Part shown: positions 8,407 through 16,618 of the stretch, one piece after another
How the letters are laid out: each line of letters starts with the position of its first letter
Position numbering within the stretch: position 1 is the stretch's first letter
Program-made: the position numbers and the translations under genes
DNA from: CAYVQE01 sp964633205
GTDB taxonomy: Bacteria > Myxococcota > B64-G9
Direction of reading: 5' to 3'
DNA: 64,000 nucleotides
NCBI GenBank assembly: GCA_964633205.1
Contig: CAZWFN010000012.1
Coordinates: 1-64,000 of the forward strand
Notes under the pieces: model-generated
The model's database searches: none
Told to the model about the DNA's origin: nothing
The model's input: the letters and a program-made list of their open reading frames with translations, nothing else

Positions 8407-9466
8407 CGGCGGCGCAGGCCCAGCAGCAGGACCAGAGCAGGCAGCAGCCCACCGGCGGCTGCCGGGGTGGCGCAACCACAGCCGCCCTGATCGCCGGCGC
8501 CGTCTCCGCCGTCGTCGCTGCCGCCATCCGCTGGTGGGGCGGCTTCGCCGTCGAACGTCGCGTCCGCCCCATCCGCTGGATCCGGTCCGCCGTCCGGTCG
8601 TTCCTCGCATTGGGCCGGCGGGGCCTGGGGCGAGTAGTCCGCGCAGTCGCCGCATCCCCAGGCGCCGCTGGCCGGATAGACGTGGCGGCCGCCGTCGCTG
8701 CCGCGTACCAGAAACCAGTAGCGGTGGCAGCCGCCGGCGAGCTGGCGCTCGACCATCCAGGTGCCGTTCTGCGCGCTGCCGGCTTCGCGCTCCATGGCAA
8801 AGCAGCGTCCGTCGAGCACAAGCTGCACCGAGGCCGGTCCGGCACCGGGATCGGTGACGTGGAGGTAGAACCGCGTCGGTGAGCTCTGCTCGGGCCGGTG
8901 GATCCCGGCCGGCAGGCGGGGCGTGTTGGTCGTGCCGCTGCCGACGTCTCCGAAGTAGAACCGATCCCAGCAATCGCCCGAGCCGCCGGCGAAACCCAGC
9001 CCGATGCGGCTGTGACGCTGGTCGGCGTCGAGCAGGATGCGCCGGTGGCCCTCGTAGTTCGGGCACTCGGTCACCCAGGCGGCCACCGCCGCCCAGCCGT
9101 CGCTGTTCTGCACCGCGCCCACCTCGCCGTTGGCGCTGAAGCCGAAGCGCGCGCAGCGGGTCCAGGGATCGGTGCCGTGGCCGCCGCCGGTGGTGCAGTT
9201 GAAATGGGCGCTGCCGGGCTGGCAAGCGCATTCCAGTGCTCCGTCGCAGGCGGTCTGGGCGATGTCGGTCTTCAGCTCGCAGAAGGAGTCGTGGCTCAGC
9301 CCACCGCCGTTGCGCAGGCAGTTGCGACAATGGAAGCGGGCGGCCCGAGAGCCGGCGATGTCGAGCACCAGCGGCGGCGCAGGCGCAAAGGCGGTCGAGC
9401 CATCGCCGCCGCATTCGCCCGAGGTGCCGAGGGCCCGGCTGTTGGGTTCGGCGCGTGCCCGGTTGA
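8373..9466 (-). CDS. CAP (SCP/PR1)-domain secreted protein with MYXO-CTERM-like tail (5' end in assembly gap)
   Basis: The visible C-terminal 363 residues continue into the N gap, so the start is missing. The first part resembles a CAP/cysteine-rich secretory domain: N-R-A-R-A-E-P-N-S near the gap, a Cys-rich core, then E-G-H-R-R-I-L-L and R-I-G-L-G-F. A second Cys-containing beta-rich part follows (about 8650-8880). A Asp/Gly/Pro-rich linker then leads to G-C-G-C-A-T-P, a hydrophobic stretch and R-R-R, closely matching the MYXO-CTERM sorting signal of myxobacterial surface proteins. It is predicted to be exported and surface-anchored. It may not belong to the same polypeptide as the peptidase-like fragment beyond the gap. 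The stop codon lies inside the 3' end of the convergent acyltransferase gene. Confidence 0.75.
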
Positions 9467-9566
9467 NNNNNNNNNNNNNNNNNNNNNNNNNNNNNNNNNN
9501 NNNNNNNNNNNNNNNNNNNNNNNNNNNNNNNNNNNNNNNNNNNNNNNNNNNNNNNNNNNNNNNNNN
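9467..9566. other. Assembly gap (100 N)
   Basis: Exactly 100 N, the conventional placeholder for a gap of unknown size. Both flanks are coding on the minus strand and happen to be in the same frame across the Ns, but their domains (peptidase MA on one side, CAP plus MYXO-CTERM-like tail on the other) suggest two genes. The flanking sequences share no obvious overlap, unlike the second gap at 21619. Confidence 0.95.
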
Positions 9567-11612
9567 CATCTGCCGGCGCCAGCGCTGGTAGATCGCATCC
9601 AGGGAGCTGTCGAAGACCGTCTGCGCCGCGTCCTCGATGTCGCTTCCCTGGCGCAGCAGGGCCAGCAGGGTGATCATGCGCTCGCGGCCGAAGCGCTGCA
9701 TCAGGTGGGCGACCGCGGCGTGGGATTGTAGGTACAGCGCGGACAGCTGGGACGGCGCCAGCTGCCAGGCGGAGAATGCGTTCTCCAACTCGCTCCAGGG
9801 GCGCAGGCTGCCGTCGCGCACCAGCACGGCCAGCCGCTTGCGGTGGGCGGCGTCCCAGGGCTCGGCCAAGCATGCGGCCAGCCCCTCGTTCAGCCAGCGC
9901 GGTGCCCGCCGGTAAGTGAGCTCGTCGACGTAGCGGTGGACGATTTCGTGGATCAGGATGCGCAGCCATTCGGCCCGGCTCCGGTCGCCGCTGGCATAGG
10001 TGACGATGCGGCCCAGGGAGTAAAGGGCCTGTTGGTGGGGAGGCACCGCGATCCCGGCCCGCTCGAGAAAGCCCCGCCGGGTGGCGAAGATCTTCAGCCA
10101 CAGGGGTTCGAGCAGCTGATGGGCGAATACGCCGCTGGTCAGGGCATGGGCTTTGATCAGGGTGGTGTGCAAGTCGGCCGGATCGAGATCGGCCGGCAGC
10201 TCGACGCGTACGTCCAGCCGGCCCAGGCTGAAGCGCAGTTCCAGCGCCTCGGCGGTGCCTGTGCCCAGGTCCTTCATTTTGTGGCCGAGCCGCCGGCGGC
10301 GGGCCGGCTCGCGGCTCAGGTCCAGGGCGCGACGCAAGGCGGCGCGGGCCTGGTCATAGCGCCCTTCGCTCAGCCGGATCGCGGCCAGTTCCTCCAGGGC
10401 GGCCGGCTGGTCGGCTCGGCGCTGCAGCGCGGCCAGCCGGCGGGCGCGCTCGAGCCGGCGACGTTCCATCGCGTCCAACAAGTCCTCGACGCGGGTCTGC
10501 ATCTCCGGCGCGGTGTGGGCCGCCCGCCGCACGCGGGTCGCGGCCTGCTCGAAGTGGGCGTTGTTGAAGGCGGCCAGGCCGCGATGGATGTGGCAGCGGG
10601 CGATGCGCCGGCGGCAGGCCCGCATGGCCGCGGCGGTCTCGCGGGCGAGATCGGGCCCGCGCTGCGGTCGCCGGGTCAGGCGCCGGTAGCGCCGCAGGGT
10701 GCGCTGGCTGACCGCCGCCGACCAGGTCCAGTCGCCGGCGTTCCACAGCAGCTCGGCCAGATCGTCCAGCGGCTCGGGATTGGCCGGATCGAGCATGGCG
10801 GCGCGCTCGTATGCGGCCTCGGCCTGCTGCAGCAATCGCGCCGCGGACCGGGGCTGTCCAGTGGCGCGGTAGTAGATCCACAGCGAGCCGCGGATGCGGC
10901 CGATGGCCCGGTGCAGGCCCGGGGTCGGTTGCTCGGCGCCGATGGCTTGCTCCAGGTCGCGGGCAGCGTGCCGCAGCATGTTTTCAGCAGCCCGGTAGCG
11001 GGCCTGGACCACAGCGCGTTCGCTGAGTGCTCCGGCCAGGGCGGCGCGGACGAACAGGAGTTCGGGGGCGGCCGGGTGGCGCTGCAGGCCGAGCCGCAGC
11101 GTCTCGGTGGCCTGGTCGAACTGGCCTTGCGCGAGTTGGGCGCGGGCCAGCAGGGCCCAGCGCATGGGGGGGCCGGAGTCCTCGGCCATGCGGGCTTCGA
11201 GGGCGCGGACGGCCAGCGGGCCTTCGCCGGCCATGACCAGCTCGAAGGCCAGCCGATCCAGGGTATTGCGAACGGCCACGGCCAATCGCGGCAACCGGGG
11301 AGGGCGGCCGGGGCGGTCCCGGGTGGCCGGCAGCAGGCTCAGCAGCCCGGATACGGCCGGAGCGAACCGTTCGCGGTCGATCAGGGTGCGGCAGCTGTCG
11401 AGCAGGCCGACCAGGATCTGGGGATGGACGGTGTCGGGGTCGGCGCGATCGATCGCGGCCCGGTAAAGCTCCACGGCCTTGGTGTGCTCGCCGCGTTCGG
11501 CGGCCCGGCGGGCGGCCTTGTAGAGCGGCGAGGTCGGCGGGGCGCCCCGGACCGGCATCGCGACGGCGCCCAGCCAGCAGGCGATCAGGATCGGCAAACG
11601 GTGCAAGGGCAA
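9567..11612 (-). CDS. Exported TPR protein with peptidase MA-like metalloprotease domain (3' end in assembly gap)
   Basis: 682 codons are visible before the N gap. It starts at TTG 11612 behind a GAGAGG ribosome site, with a signal peptide ending V-R-G-A. Residues about 30-430 are helical TPR-like repeats rich in Ala/Arg/Leu (A-V-E-L-Y-R-A-A-I type). The C-terminal part carries H-E-I-V-H-R-Y (His at about 555 and 559) and W-L-N-E-G-L-A, the HExxH plus downstream Glu layout of gluzincin proteases of the peptidase MA family. Together these indicate a secreted zinc metalloprotease or structural protein with protein-binding repeats. Substrate unknown. The stop codon lies in the gap. Confidence 0.8.
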
Positions 11613-11685
11613 TGTCCTCTCTGAGGCAGGATGCCGGAATCACGATCATTTTTTCCGATTGGCCCCGAAGCGTCAACCACTGCTG

Positions 11686-11706
11686 CTGGAATGTGGGTGA
11701 TACCTT
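11686..11706 (-). repeat. Interspersed repeat, type A single copy
   Basis: These 21 bases are the exact reverse complement of 14207-14227 and match 14258-14278 at 20 of 21 positions. The core reads GGAATGTGGGTGATACCTT on the plus strand here. The copy sits in the 220-bp non-coding stretch between the TPR protease start and tRNA-Phe. Confidence 0.85.
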
Positions 11707-11786
11707 TCCCAAATGGGTTCCCAGATGGGTCTGGAAAACCTGGAAGAACTGCAGCCTTTGCTCGGAGTGCCGGCGGCAAAATCCAC

Positions 11787-11815
11787 TTGACACCTCGCAG
11801 CGCATCTGGCAACTT
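11787..11815 (+). promoter_or_regulatory. Possible promoter of tRNA-Phe
   Basis: A perfect TTGACA (11787-11792) is followed 17 bp later by a poor -10 candidate CAACTT (11810-11815). Transcription would begin about 10 nt before the mature tRNA at 11833. The -10 match is weak, so this is tentative. Confidence 0.35.
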
Positions 11816-11832
11816 CCCGATTCGCTTCCGAC

Positions 11833-11905
<73 letters not shown>

Positions 11906-11913
11906 TGGCCGCC

Positions 11914-11946
11914 AACCCCGCCCCCCACTGGGTGCGGGGTTTTTTG
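11914..11946 (+). terminator. Rho-independent terminator of tRNA-Phe
   Basis: The inverted repeat AACCCCGC (11914-11921) and GCGGGGTT (11934-11941) forms an 8-bp GC-rich stem, followed directly by a T run to 11945. It begins 9 nt after the tRNA. Confidence 0.85.
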
Positions 11947-11960
11947 GGCCCGGCTTTCCC

Positions 11961-12051
11961 GAGTAAGGTATCCGAGTAAGGTATCAGCCACCTTCGCGAG
12001 TAGCCACCTTCGCGAGTAAGGTATCCCCGAGTAAAGTATCAGCCACCTTCC
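11961..12051. repeat. Interspersed repeat array, type B
   Basis: A degenerate tandem array made of two short words. GAGTAAGGTATC occurs at 11961 and 11974 (one base differing between spacers) and again near 12015. TATCAGCCACCTTCG/C occurs at about 11982 and 12038. A 16-base piece is repeated head to tail (11985-12000 and 12001-12016, one mismatch). Read on the minus strand the core is GGAAGGTGGCTGATACCTT, which differs from type A only at a few positions. The stop codon of the FAD reductase fragment lies inside the array. Confidence 0.8.
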
Positions 12052-12548
12052 AGACGGACCCGCACGCCCGCGCCACCCAGCAGGCGCGCGCCCGAGCCGC
12101 TGGCCCCGTCGGCCGCGATGACGACCCGAGCCGACAACCCGCCTTGGTCGGTGACGAGCTCCACCTGGCCCGGCTGCGGTCGCAGGGCGCGGACGCGCAA
12201 GCCCTCGCGCAGCTCGGTGCCCAGTGCGACCGCCCGTTCGCACAGCCTCTGGTCGAGCCGAGCGCGGTCGACCAGATGGACGGCGGGCCGCTCGAAGCCG
12301 AGCGTGTAGGCGTGCTCCCCGTCGAAGGTGAAGCGGATTCTCGACGCACGAGCCTCGATGGTGTCGCGGGTATCGGCCGGCAGGGCTCCGATGACCTTGG
12401 GCGGCAGGCCGCCGGCACAGAGCTTGGTCCGCGGCTGCCGGCGGGCCTCGAGCAATACGGGCGCCAGGCCACGCAAGGCGCAGGCGATTGCAGCCGCGCA
12501 TCCGGCAGGGCCGGCACCGATGATGACGATGTCGTGGCACTGTGACAT
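12039..12548 (-). pseudogene. FAD-dependent oxidoreductase, geranylgeranyl-reductase-like, 3'-truncated
   Basis: 169 residues from the ATG at 12548. The N terminus has the dinucleotide-binding motif I-I-G-A-G-P-A-G-C-A-A-A (about residues 8-19) and the C-A-G-G-L-P-P-K segment typical of the geranylgeranyl reductase/FixC flavoprotein family. A-R-V-V-I-A-A-D-G-A-S-G is the second FAD contact. Family members are usually 350-420 residues. Here the reading frame stops at 12039 inside a repeat array, immediately after L-G-G-A-G-V-R-V-R-L-E-G-G, so the substrate-binding and C-terminal half is missing. Most likely a non-functional remnant truncated by the repeats or by a rearrangement. A very short functional homologue is less likely. 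Confidence 0.75.
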
Positions 12549-12698
12549 GCCCGCTTGTCGAGCAAGCGGCGTGCCACATCCGGTGTCGCTGCAACGTCCG
12601 GTTTTATTTGATGATCGCTGTCTTCTGCGGCCCGGGATGTCGCCGAGCGACCACGGCCTGCGGGTCCGGATTGACGCAACGGGCGGGCCGGGGCGGGC

Positions 12699-12728
12699 TT
12701 GACAGCTCGACCGTCCGCGGCCTATTCC
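12699..12728 (+). promoter_or_regulatory. Promoter of the DUF4442 gene, predicted leaderless
   Basis: TTGACA (12699-12704) and TATTCC (12723-12728) are 18 bp apart. The ATG at 12736 is only seven bases past the -10 box, where transcription itself should start. No ribosome-binding sequence fits between them, so the message is predicted to be leaderless. Confidence 0.6.
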
Positions 12729-12735
12729 AAGCGGC

Positions 12736-13215
12736 ATGGGACTGCTCGATCGAATTTCCGCGCGCTTGCGTCCGGCTCTGTTGCGCCGGATCATCAACAT
12801 CTATCCGCCGTACCTCGGCGCCGGTGTCCGGGTGGAGCGTATAGCATCGGACTGGCGCGAGATTCTGGTGTCCATGGATCTGCGCTGGTACAACCGCAAC
12901 TATGTGGGGACGCATTTCGGCGGCAGCCTGTACGCCATGGTGGATCCCTTCTTCATGCTGATGTTGCTGCATTTGTTGGGCGAGGACTACATCGTCTGGG
13001 ACCGCTCCAGCCGGATCGACTTCGAGGCTCCGGGACGGGGCAAGGTGTGGGCCCGGTTCGCGATCGACGACGCGCTGCTGGGCGAGATCCGCTCCGCGAC
13101 AGCGGGCGGCGACAAGATGCTGCCCACCCTGAACACCAGCGTCGTCGATGGCGGGGGAGGCGTGGTCGCGCGGGTGGCCAAGACGATCTACATCAAGAGG
13201 AAGAAGGGGCGCTGA
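12736..13215 (+). CDS. DUF4442 hot-dog-fold protein (thioesterase-like)
   Basis: A 159-residue protein of the DUF4442 group in the hot-dog superfamily, which includes acyl-CoA thioesterases. The central helix region carries G-T-H-F-G-G-S-L-Y-A-M-V-D-P (about 55-68), equivalent to the hot-dog helix that lines the acyl-CoA site. The rest is alternating beta strands ending in T-I-Y-I-K-R-K-K. It is transcribed divergently from the FAD reductase remnant. Activity on an acyl-CoA is inferred from the fold only. There is no ribosome site and the promoter lies just before the ATG. Confidence 0.85.
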   Translation: MGLLDRISARLRPALLRRIINIYPPYLGAGVRVERIASDWREILVSMDLRWYNRNYVGTHFGGSLYAMVDPFFMLMLLHLLGEDYIVWDRSSRIDFEAPGRGKVWARFAIDDALLGEIRSATAGGDKMLPTLNTSVVDGGGGVVARVAKTIYIKRKKGR

Positions 13216-13311
13216 TGAATGCTCGGCTCCCGGCTTCAGGGGCCCGCGAACGTCCCCCGGGCTGCCAAGTCGACCCGGACTCGATGACCACGGGACTCGA
13301 AGTAGAGCCCC

Positions 13312-13340
13312 TTGTGCCGCATCTCTGGCGGCGCTATTCT
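13312..13340 (+). promoter_or_regulatory. Sigma-70-type promoter of the exported hypothetical gene
   Basis: TTGTGC (13312-13317) and TATTCT (13335-13340) are spaced by 17 bp, 40 nt upstream of the ATG at 13381. Confidence 0.5.
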
Positions 13341-13380
13341 GTCAAAAGATGAAATCAGTGCGAGATCTGGGGGCCGCGCC

Positions 13381-14139
13381 ATGAGGGAAACGTTGCTGGC
13401 GGTGCTGTTGATGCTGTTGGTGTCTGTCGGGTTACCCGTCCGGGCCGAGCAGCCGAAGGCGATGATCAAGGGCACCACCTACGAGTGGCTGGACACCGAG
13501 ACTGTCCCCTGTGGGGTGCTGTTCGAGTCGCAGCTGCGAAGGTTGGGCTTTCAGATCATCGAGCGCACCAGGTCCGAGTCCGAAGCCGGGGTGGTCGTGT
13601 CCACGGCGGCCGCCTGCACCGGCATCATTCCACCGGGCTCGATGGGCAGAACACCCATGATGCGGATGCCCAACAGCCAGTGCATCGTGCAGGGTGTGGT
13701 CCGCGGTCCGGCGGTGCGCAACTTCGCCATCCGGGGCAAGGGCAACAGCAACACCGGTCACTTGCAGGCGCTGTCCGCCGCCTGTCGGCAGGCGGCCGAG
13801 CGCATGGTCCGCCGGCTCGGCGGCAGCGGCAATCTCGATATCAAAAAGCGTCCCCGGTCAAAGGACACCAGGTTTCGGCTGCGGGTCGTATTCCGCTGGG
13901 AGGGCAGGATCGAGCCGATGCCCTTGGTGACGGCCACCAGGTTTTTCAAACGGGCCGGTTACGAGGCCAAGTTGACAAAGGGCGGTGCCCAGCGGTGCAT
14001 CTTCCAGGTGGTCATCGAAGAAGACCGGAAGCGTTTCATCCACCTGCTCAAGACCTACCTGCGGAGCAAGTACGCGGTCGAGTTCGTCAAAAACGCGGGC
14101 GCTGGCGTGGTCTTCAGACTCTCGCCCCGGCTCGAGTGA
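13381..14139 (+). CDS. Exported protein of unknown function
   Basis: 252 residues. The start at 13381 is preferred over the in-frame upstream ATG because it opens directly with a signal peptide (M-R-E-T-L-L-A-V-L-L-M-L-L...V-R-A) that would be cut before E-Q-P-K. The mature part has four scattered cysteines (around residues 40-110), a Gly/Met/Pro-rich stretch G-S-M-G-R-T-P-M-M-R-M-P, and a basic C-terminal half with alternating strands. No known domain is recognised. The gene stands alone between the DUF4442 gene and the second repeat array. Confidence 0.75.
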   Translation: MRETLLAVLLMLLVSVGLPVRAEQPKAMIKGTTYEWLDTETVPCGVLFESQLRRLGFQIIERTRSESEAGVVVSTAAACTGIIPPGSMGRTPMMRMPNSQCIVQGVVRGPAVRNFAIRGKGNSNTGHLQALSAACRQAAERMVRRLGGSGNLDIKKRPRSKDTRFRLRVVFRWEGRIEPMPLVTATRFFKRAGYEAKLTKGGAQRCIFQVVIEEDRKRFIHLLKTYLRSKYAVEFVKNAGAGVVFRLSPRLE

Positions 14140-14183
14140 CGCGATCCAACCGAGGGTCCAGCCCCATTTCTGATCTGAGTGAC

Positions 14184-14278
14184 CGACCCAAGGTATCACC
14201 CGACCCAAGGTATCACCCACATTCCAGAGTGGCCCGGCCTGAGCAAGGTATCCAACCAAGGTGTCACCCACATTCCAG
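14184..14278. repeat. Interspersed repeat array, type A
   Basis: A perfect 17-base tandem duplication (14184-14200 and 14201-14217) containing CCCAAGGTATCACC is followed by two spaced copies of the 21-base type A unit at 14207-14227 and 14258-14278 (20 of 21 identical), with a partial AAGGTATCC copy between them. The array occupies the 293-bp non-coding stretch directly upstream of the RAYT transposase gene, the position where REP-type repeats usually flank such genes. Confidence 0.85.
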
Positions 14279-14432
14279 GGTGTCCGGTTTCCGGACACGG
14301 CGCGCGTCTCGCTACAGTGGCGAGCGCATGCCGCCTTCAGCATGAACGACTGGATCGACTGATTTTCAATGGATTACGAACGTTGGCGGATTCAAAGCAT
14401 CGGCTGGTACATTGTTTGCAGTGAGTTCGGGC

Positions 14433-15371
14433 ATGGCCTATCCCATTCGCTACCTGCCGCGGCCCGACACCATCTACGAGGTCACCTGGCGCTGCCTCCA
14501 GCGACGCTTTCTGCTGCGGCCGTCGACCATGCTCAATCTGATCGTGCTCGGGGTCATCGGCCGGGCTCTCAACCTGTGTCCCGGTGTGCAGATCTACGGC
14601 CTGTTCGTCGCCAGCAACCACATCCACATGCTGATCAGCGTGCCGAACATGGAGATGCTGGCGCGGTTCATGTGCCACGTGGGCAACAACATCTCCCGGG
14701 AGGTCGGTCGGATCCACGACTGGAGCGGGCACATGTGGCAACGGCGCTACCGCTCTATCTCGGTCGAGGATGCCCATGCGCTATATGAACGCCTGCACTA
14801 CCTGTACTCCCATGGTTGTAAAGAGAACCTCGTTTCCAGTCCGCTGGAGTGGCCCGGTGTATCGAGCGTTCGCTCGGTGGCCTACGGTGAGCCCCTGGAA
14901 GGCATCTGGTACAATCGAGCCGCCTACTGTCGCGCTGCGCGCGGCTCGAAGCCGGTCCATCTAGAGGACTTCGCCACTCGCTATCCGGTGCCGTTGAGCC
15001 CTATGCCGGGATTCGAGGATCTCGAGCCGGCCGCGGCCCAGGCGCTGTATCGGGATCTGATGGCCGAGATCCGCGACGAGACCTGGCGGCGTCACCGCAG
15101 AGAGGGCACGTCACCGTTGGGCCGCGAGGCCGTTTTGGCGACCCGACCGCACGATCGACCGCCGGAAGCCGAAGACCGTCCGGCCCCGCTGTGTCATGCG
15201 TCTAGTCGTAAGGTGCGACTCGATTTCATGGAAGCCTACCGGCGCTTCGTTGCTGCTTACCGATCGGCGGCAGCAGCATTCCGCACCGGTTTGCTCGATG
15301 TGGAGTTTCCGGGCGATTGCTTTCCGCCGCCGCCGGCTTACTGCCGGGCCAGTGGTCCAGACCCACCTTGA
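14433..15371 (+). mobile_element. REP-associated tyrosine transposase-like protein (RAYT, IS200/Y1 family)
   Basis: About 312 residues from ATG 14433; an in-frame ATG at 14412 is also possible. The N-terminal domain is a Y1 transposase/HUH fold: V-A-S-N-H-I-H-M-L-I (His63 and His65) is the metal-binding HUH motif. The helix E-R-L-H-Y-L-Y-S-H-G-C-K-E-N-L-V (Tyr123/Tyr125) holds the candidate catalytic tyrosine, followed by the family's P-L-E-W-P-G segment. The Arg-rich C-terminal extension (about 200-312) is larger than in the shortest RAYTs. There are no IS ends or target duplications. Instead the gene is preceded by a short-repeat array, as expected for a domesticated RAYT acting on REP sequences in trans. 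Confidence 0.82.
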
Positions 15372-15423
15372 GCGAGGCGGAGCAGCGCTTCGAACAAGGA
15401 CTGGAATGGCCGCATGGCTGATT

Positions 15424-15807
15424 TCAAGCTGCCCGGCGTCGGCCGATATGACGCCCGAGCCATTGGGTCAGAAGTTCCCGGTCATCCGAGTCGATGTGGA
15501 CGAACCGGCTCCGGTTGCTGACCATTTCGCCCCAGGCGACCGAGCCCAACACCTCGCCGGTGGCCCGGATCCAGTTGTTGGTGCCGGGCAACTCGATAAG
15601 CACCCGCACGCGGCTGCCCACGGGTAGCGCGCCATCGTGCTCGAAGCAGAAACCGTCCGCCGACACATTGCCCGCCCGCTCGCAGCTGAAGGAACTGCCC
15701 GGGAAGCGGGCCCGGATCGTGGTCGCAACGCGTCCGCTGCTGCGGGCGGTCCGCTGGTGCCGCGGTGCAGTCTGAAATAGCTTGCCGATCTGATCGATGA
15801 GTCGCAT
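15424..15807 (-). CDS. PilZ-domain protein
   Basis: 127 residues. The PilZ-like barrel carries R-V-A-T-T-I-R-A-R-F, then G-N-V-S-A-D-G-F-C-F (the second motif, normally D/N-x-S-x-x-G) and G-S-R-V-R-V-L-I-E-L-P-G. PilZ domains bind cyclic di-GMP through an R-x-x-x-R plus D/N-x-S-x-x-G pair. Here the second motif is clear (N-V-S-A-D-G), while the Arg motif is less canonical, so nucleotide binding is likely but not certain. The gene converges on the RAYT gene, with 52 bp between stops. An AT-rich stretch just upstream (15880-15905) may hold its promoter. Confidence 0.8.
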   Translation of the reverse strand: MRLIDQIGKLFQTAPRHQRTARSSGRVATTIRARFPGSSFSCERAGNVSADGFCFEHDGALPVGSRVRVLIELPGTNNWIRATGEVLGSVAWGEMVSNRSRFVHIDSDDRELLTQWLGRHIGRRRAA

Positions 15808-15932
15808 GAATCCCGAATCCCTCGCATCTTCTCGTTCTGTCCGCTCTGGCGAAACAGACGGAGCAATTCGGGCGTCCGTTCAAAAATTATTGAAAAACAA
15901 GTAATTGTGAGCGGGATCACGCCGTCAGGCGG

Positions 15933-15956
15933 TACCGGTGATCTCAGTCACCGGTA
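15933..15956. repeat. Perfect 9-bp inverted repeat between two minus-strand genes
   Basis: TACCGGTGA (15933-15941) and TCACCGGTA (15948-15956) are separated by six bases. A smaller CGCC-GTCA-GGCG hairpin lies next to it (15920-15931). There is no adjacent T run on the minus strand, so it is a weak terminator candidate for the gene ending at 15982. It could equally be an operator for the PilZ gene downstream. Confidence 0.5.
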
Positions 15957-15981
15957 TGGCAGCAGACTTCTGACCATCAAC

Positions 15982-16482
15982 TCAGCCGGCCGGCTTGCTC
16001 TCTGATGCCAGGGCGTAGCGGGTCGCACGTTTCTCGCCCTGGGTCTGGACCTCACCGGCCTCGCGCAGCTTCTTGGCCACCCGTCCGGTGACTTTGCTGT
16101 CGAGCCCGATCGCATCGCCGATCTGGGCCGCGCTGGACCAGGGATTGGCGCGCAGGAAATCGAGCATCTGCTGCTTGGCGTCTTCCATCTCGGCCTTGGT
16201 CATGCGCTTGCGTTCGCCCTTGGAGGCGGGCGAGGTGGCGACGGCCTTGGGGGCGCGACCGCTGAAGAGGGACTCCAGCTTGCTCAGGCTCATCGCCTCG
16301 AGCTGGGGCTGCCAGCCCTGCTCCCGGGCCATCTCGTACAATCGGCCGATCGTGATCCGTTCGGGATCGAGTTCGGTGTCGGCAATCTTGCTGCGGATGA
16401 ACTCGGCGAGCACCTGCTCCTCTCCACCGAGCTTGTCGATCAAGAATCGATGGAACTCCTGCTGTTCTTCGTGTTCGGTCAT
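15982..16482 (-). CDS. Hypothetical protein with C-terminal winged-helix-like domain
   Basis: 166 residues preceded by a GAGGAGAG ribosome site. The N-terminal half is acidic and helical (E-E-Q-Q-E-F-H-R-F-L-I-D-K-L-G-G). A basic linker with K-G-E-R-K-R-M-T-K follows. The C-terminal about 60 residues look like a winged helix: a helix Q-Q-M-L-D-F-L-R-A-N-P, then the helix-turn-helix S-A-A-Q-I-G-D-A-I-G-L-D and a wing G-E-V-Q-T-Q-G-E-K-R-A-T-R-Y. This suggests a DNA-binding or regulatory protein. No named family is recognised. Confidence 0.75.
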   Translation of the reverse strand: MTEHEEQQEFHRFLIDKLGGEEQVLAEFIRSKIADTELDPERITIGRLYEMAREQGWQPQLEAMSLSKLESLFSGRAPKAVATSPASKGERKRMTKAEMEDAKQQMLDFLRANPWSSAAQIGDAIGLDSKVTGRVAKKLREAGEVQTQGEKRATRYALASESKPAG

Positions 16483-16618
16483 GACTGGCTCTCCTCAGGC
16501 CGCCATCGGCGTTGGGTCGTGGTCCGATCCCCCGCTGGCTCGCAGCTGGGTTTTGCAACAGGACGGCAGCATCGTTGAAATCGCGCCTGAACGCAACCCC
16601 TTCGTTCGCTTTCGCCCG

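Noticed and set aside
8373..11612. Single 1,079-residue protein across the N gap
   Set aside because: The frame is only continuous because the placeholder gap is treated as coding. Peptidase MA and CAP/MYXO-CTERM parts are better treated as two partial genes.
11961..12051. CRISPR array
   Set aside because: The repeats are 12-19 bases, imperfect and irregularly spaced, spacers are not uniform or unique, and no cas genes are present.
14412..15371. Complete IS200-type insertion sequence
   Set aside because: No terminal hairpins or target-site features of an IS element flank the gene, and the protein has the RAYT-like arrangement, so it is treated as a RAYT.
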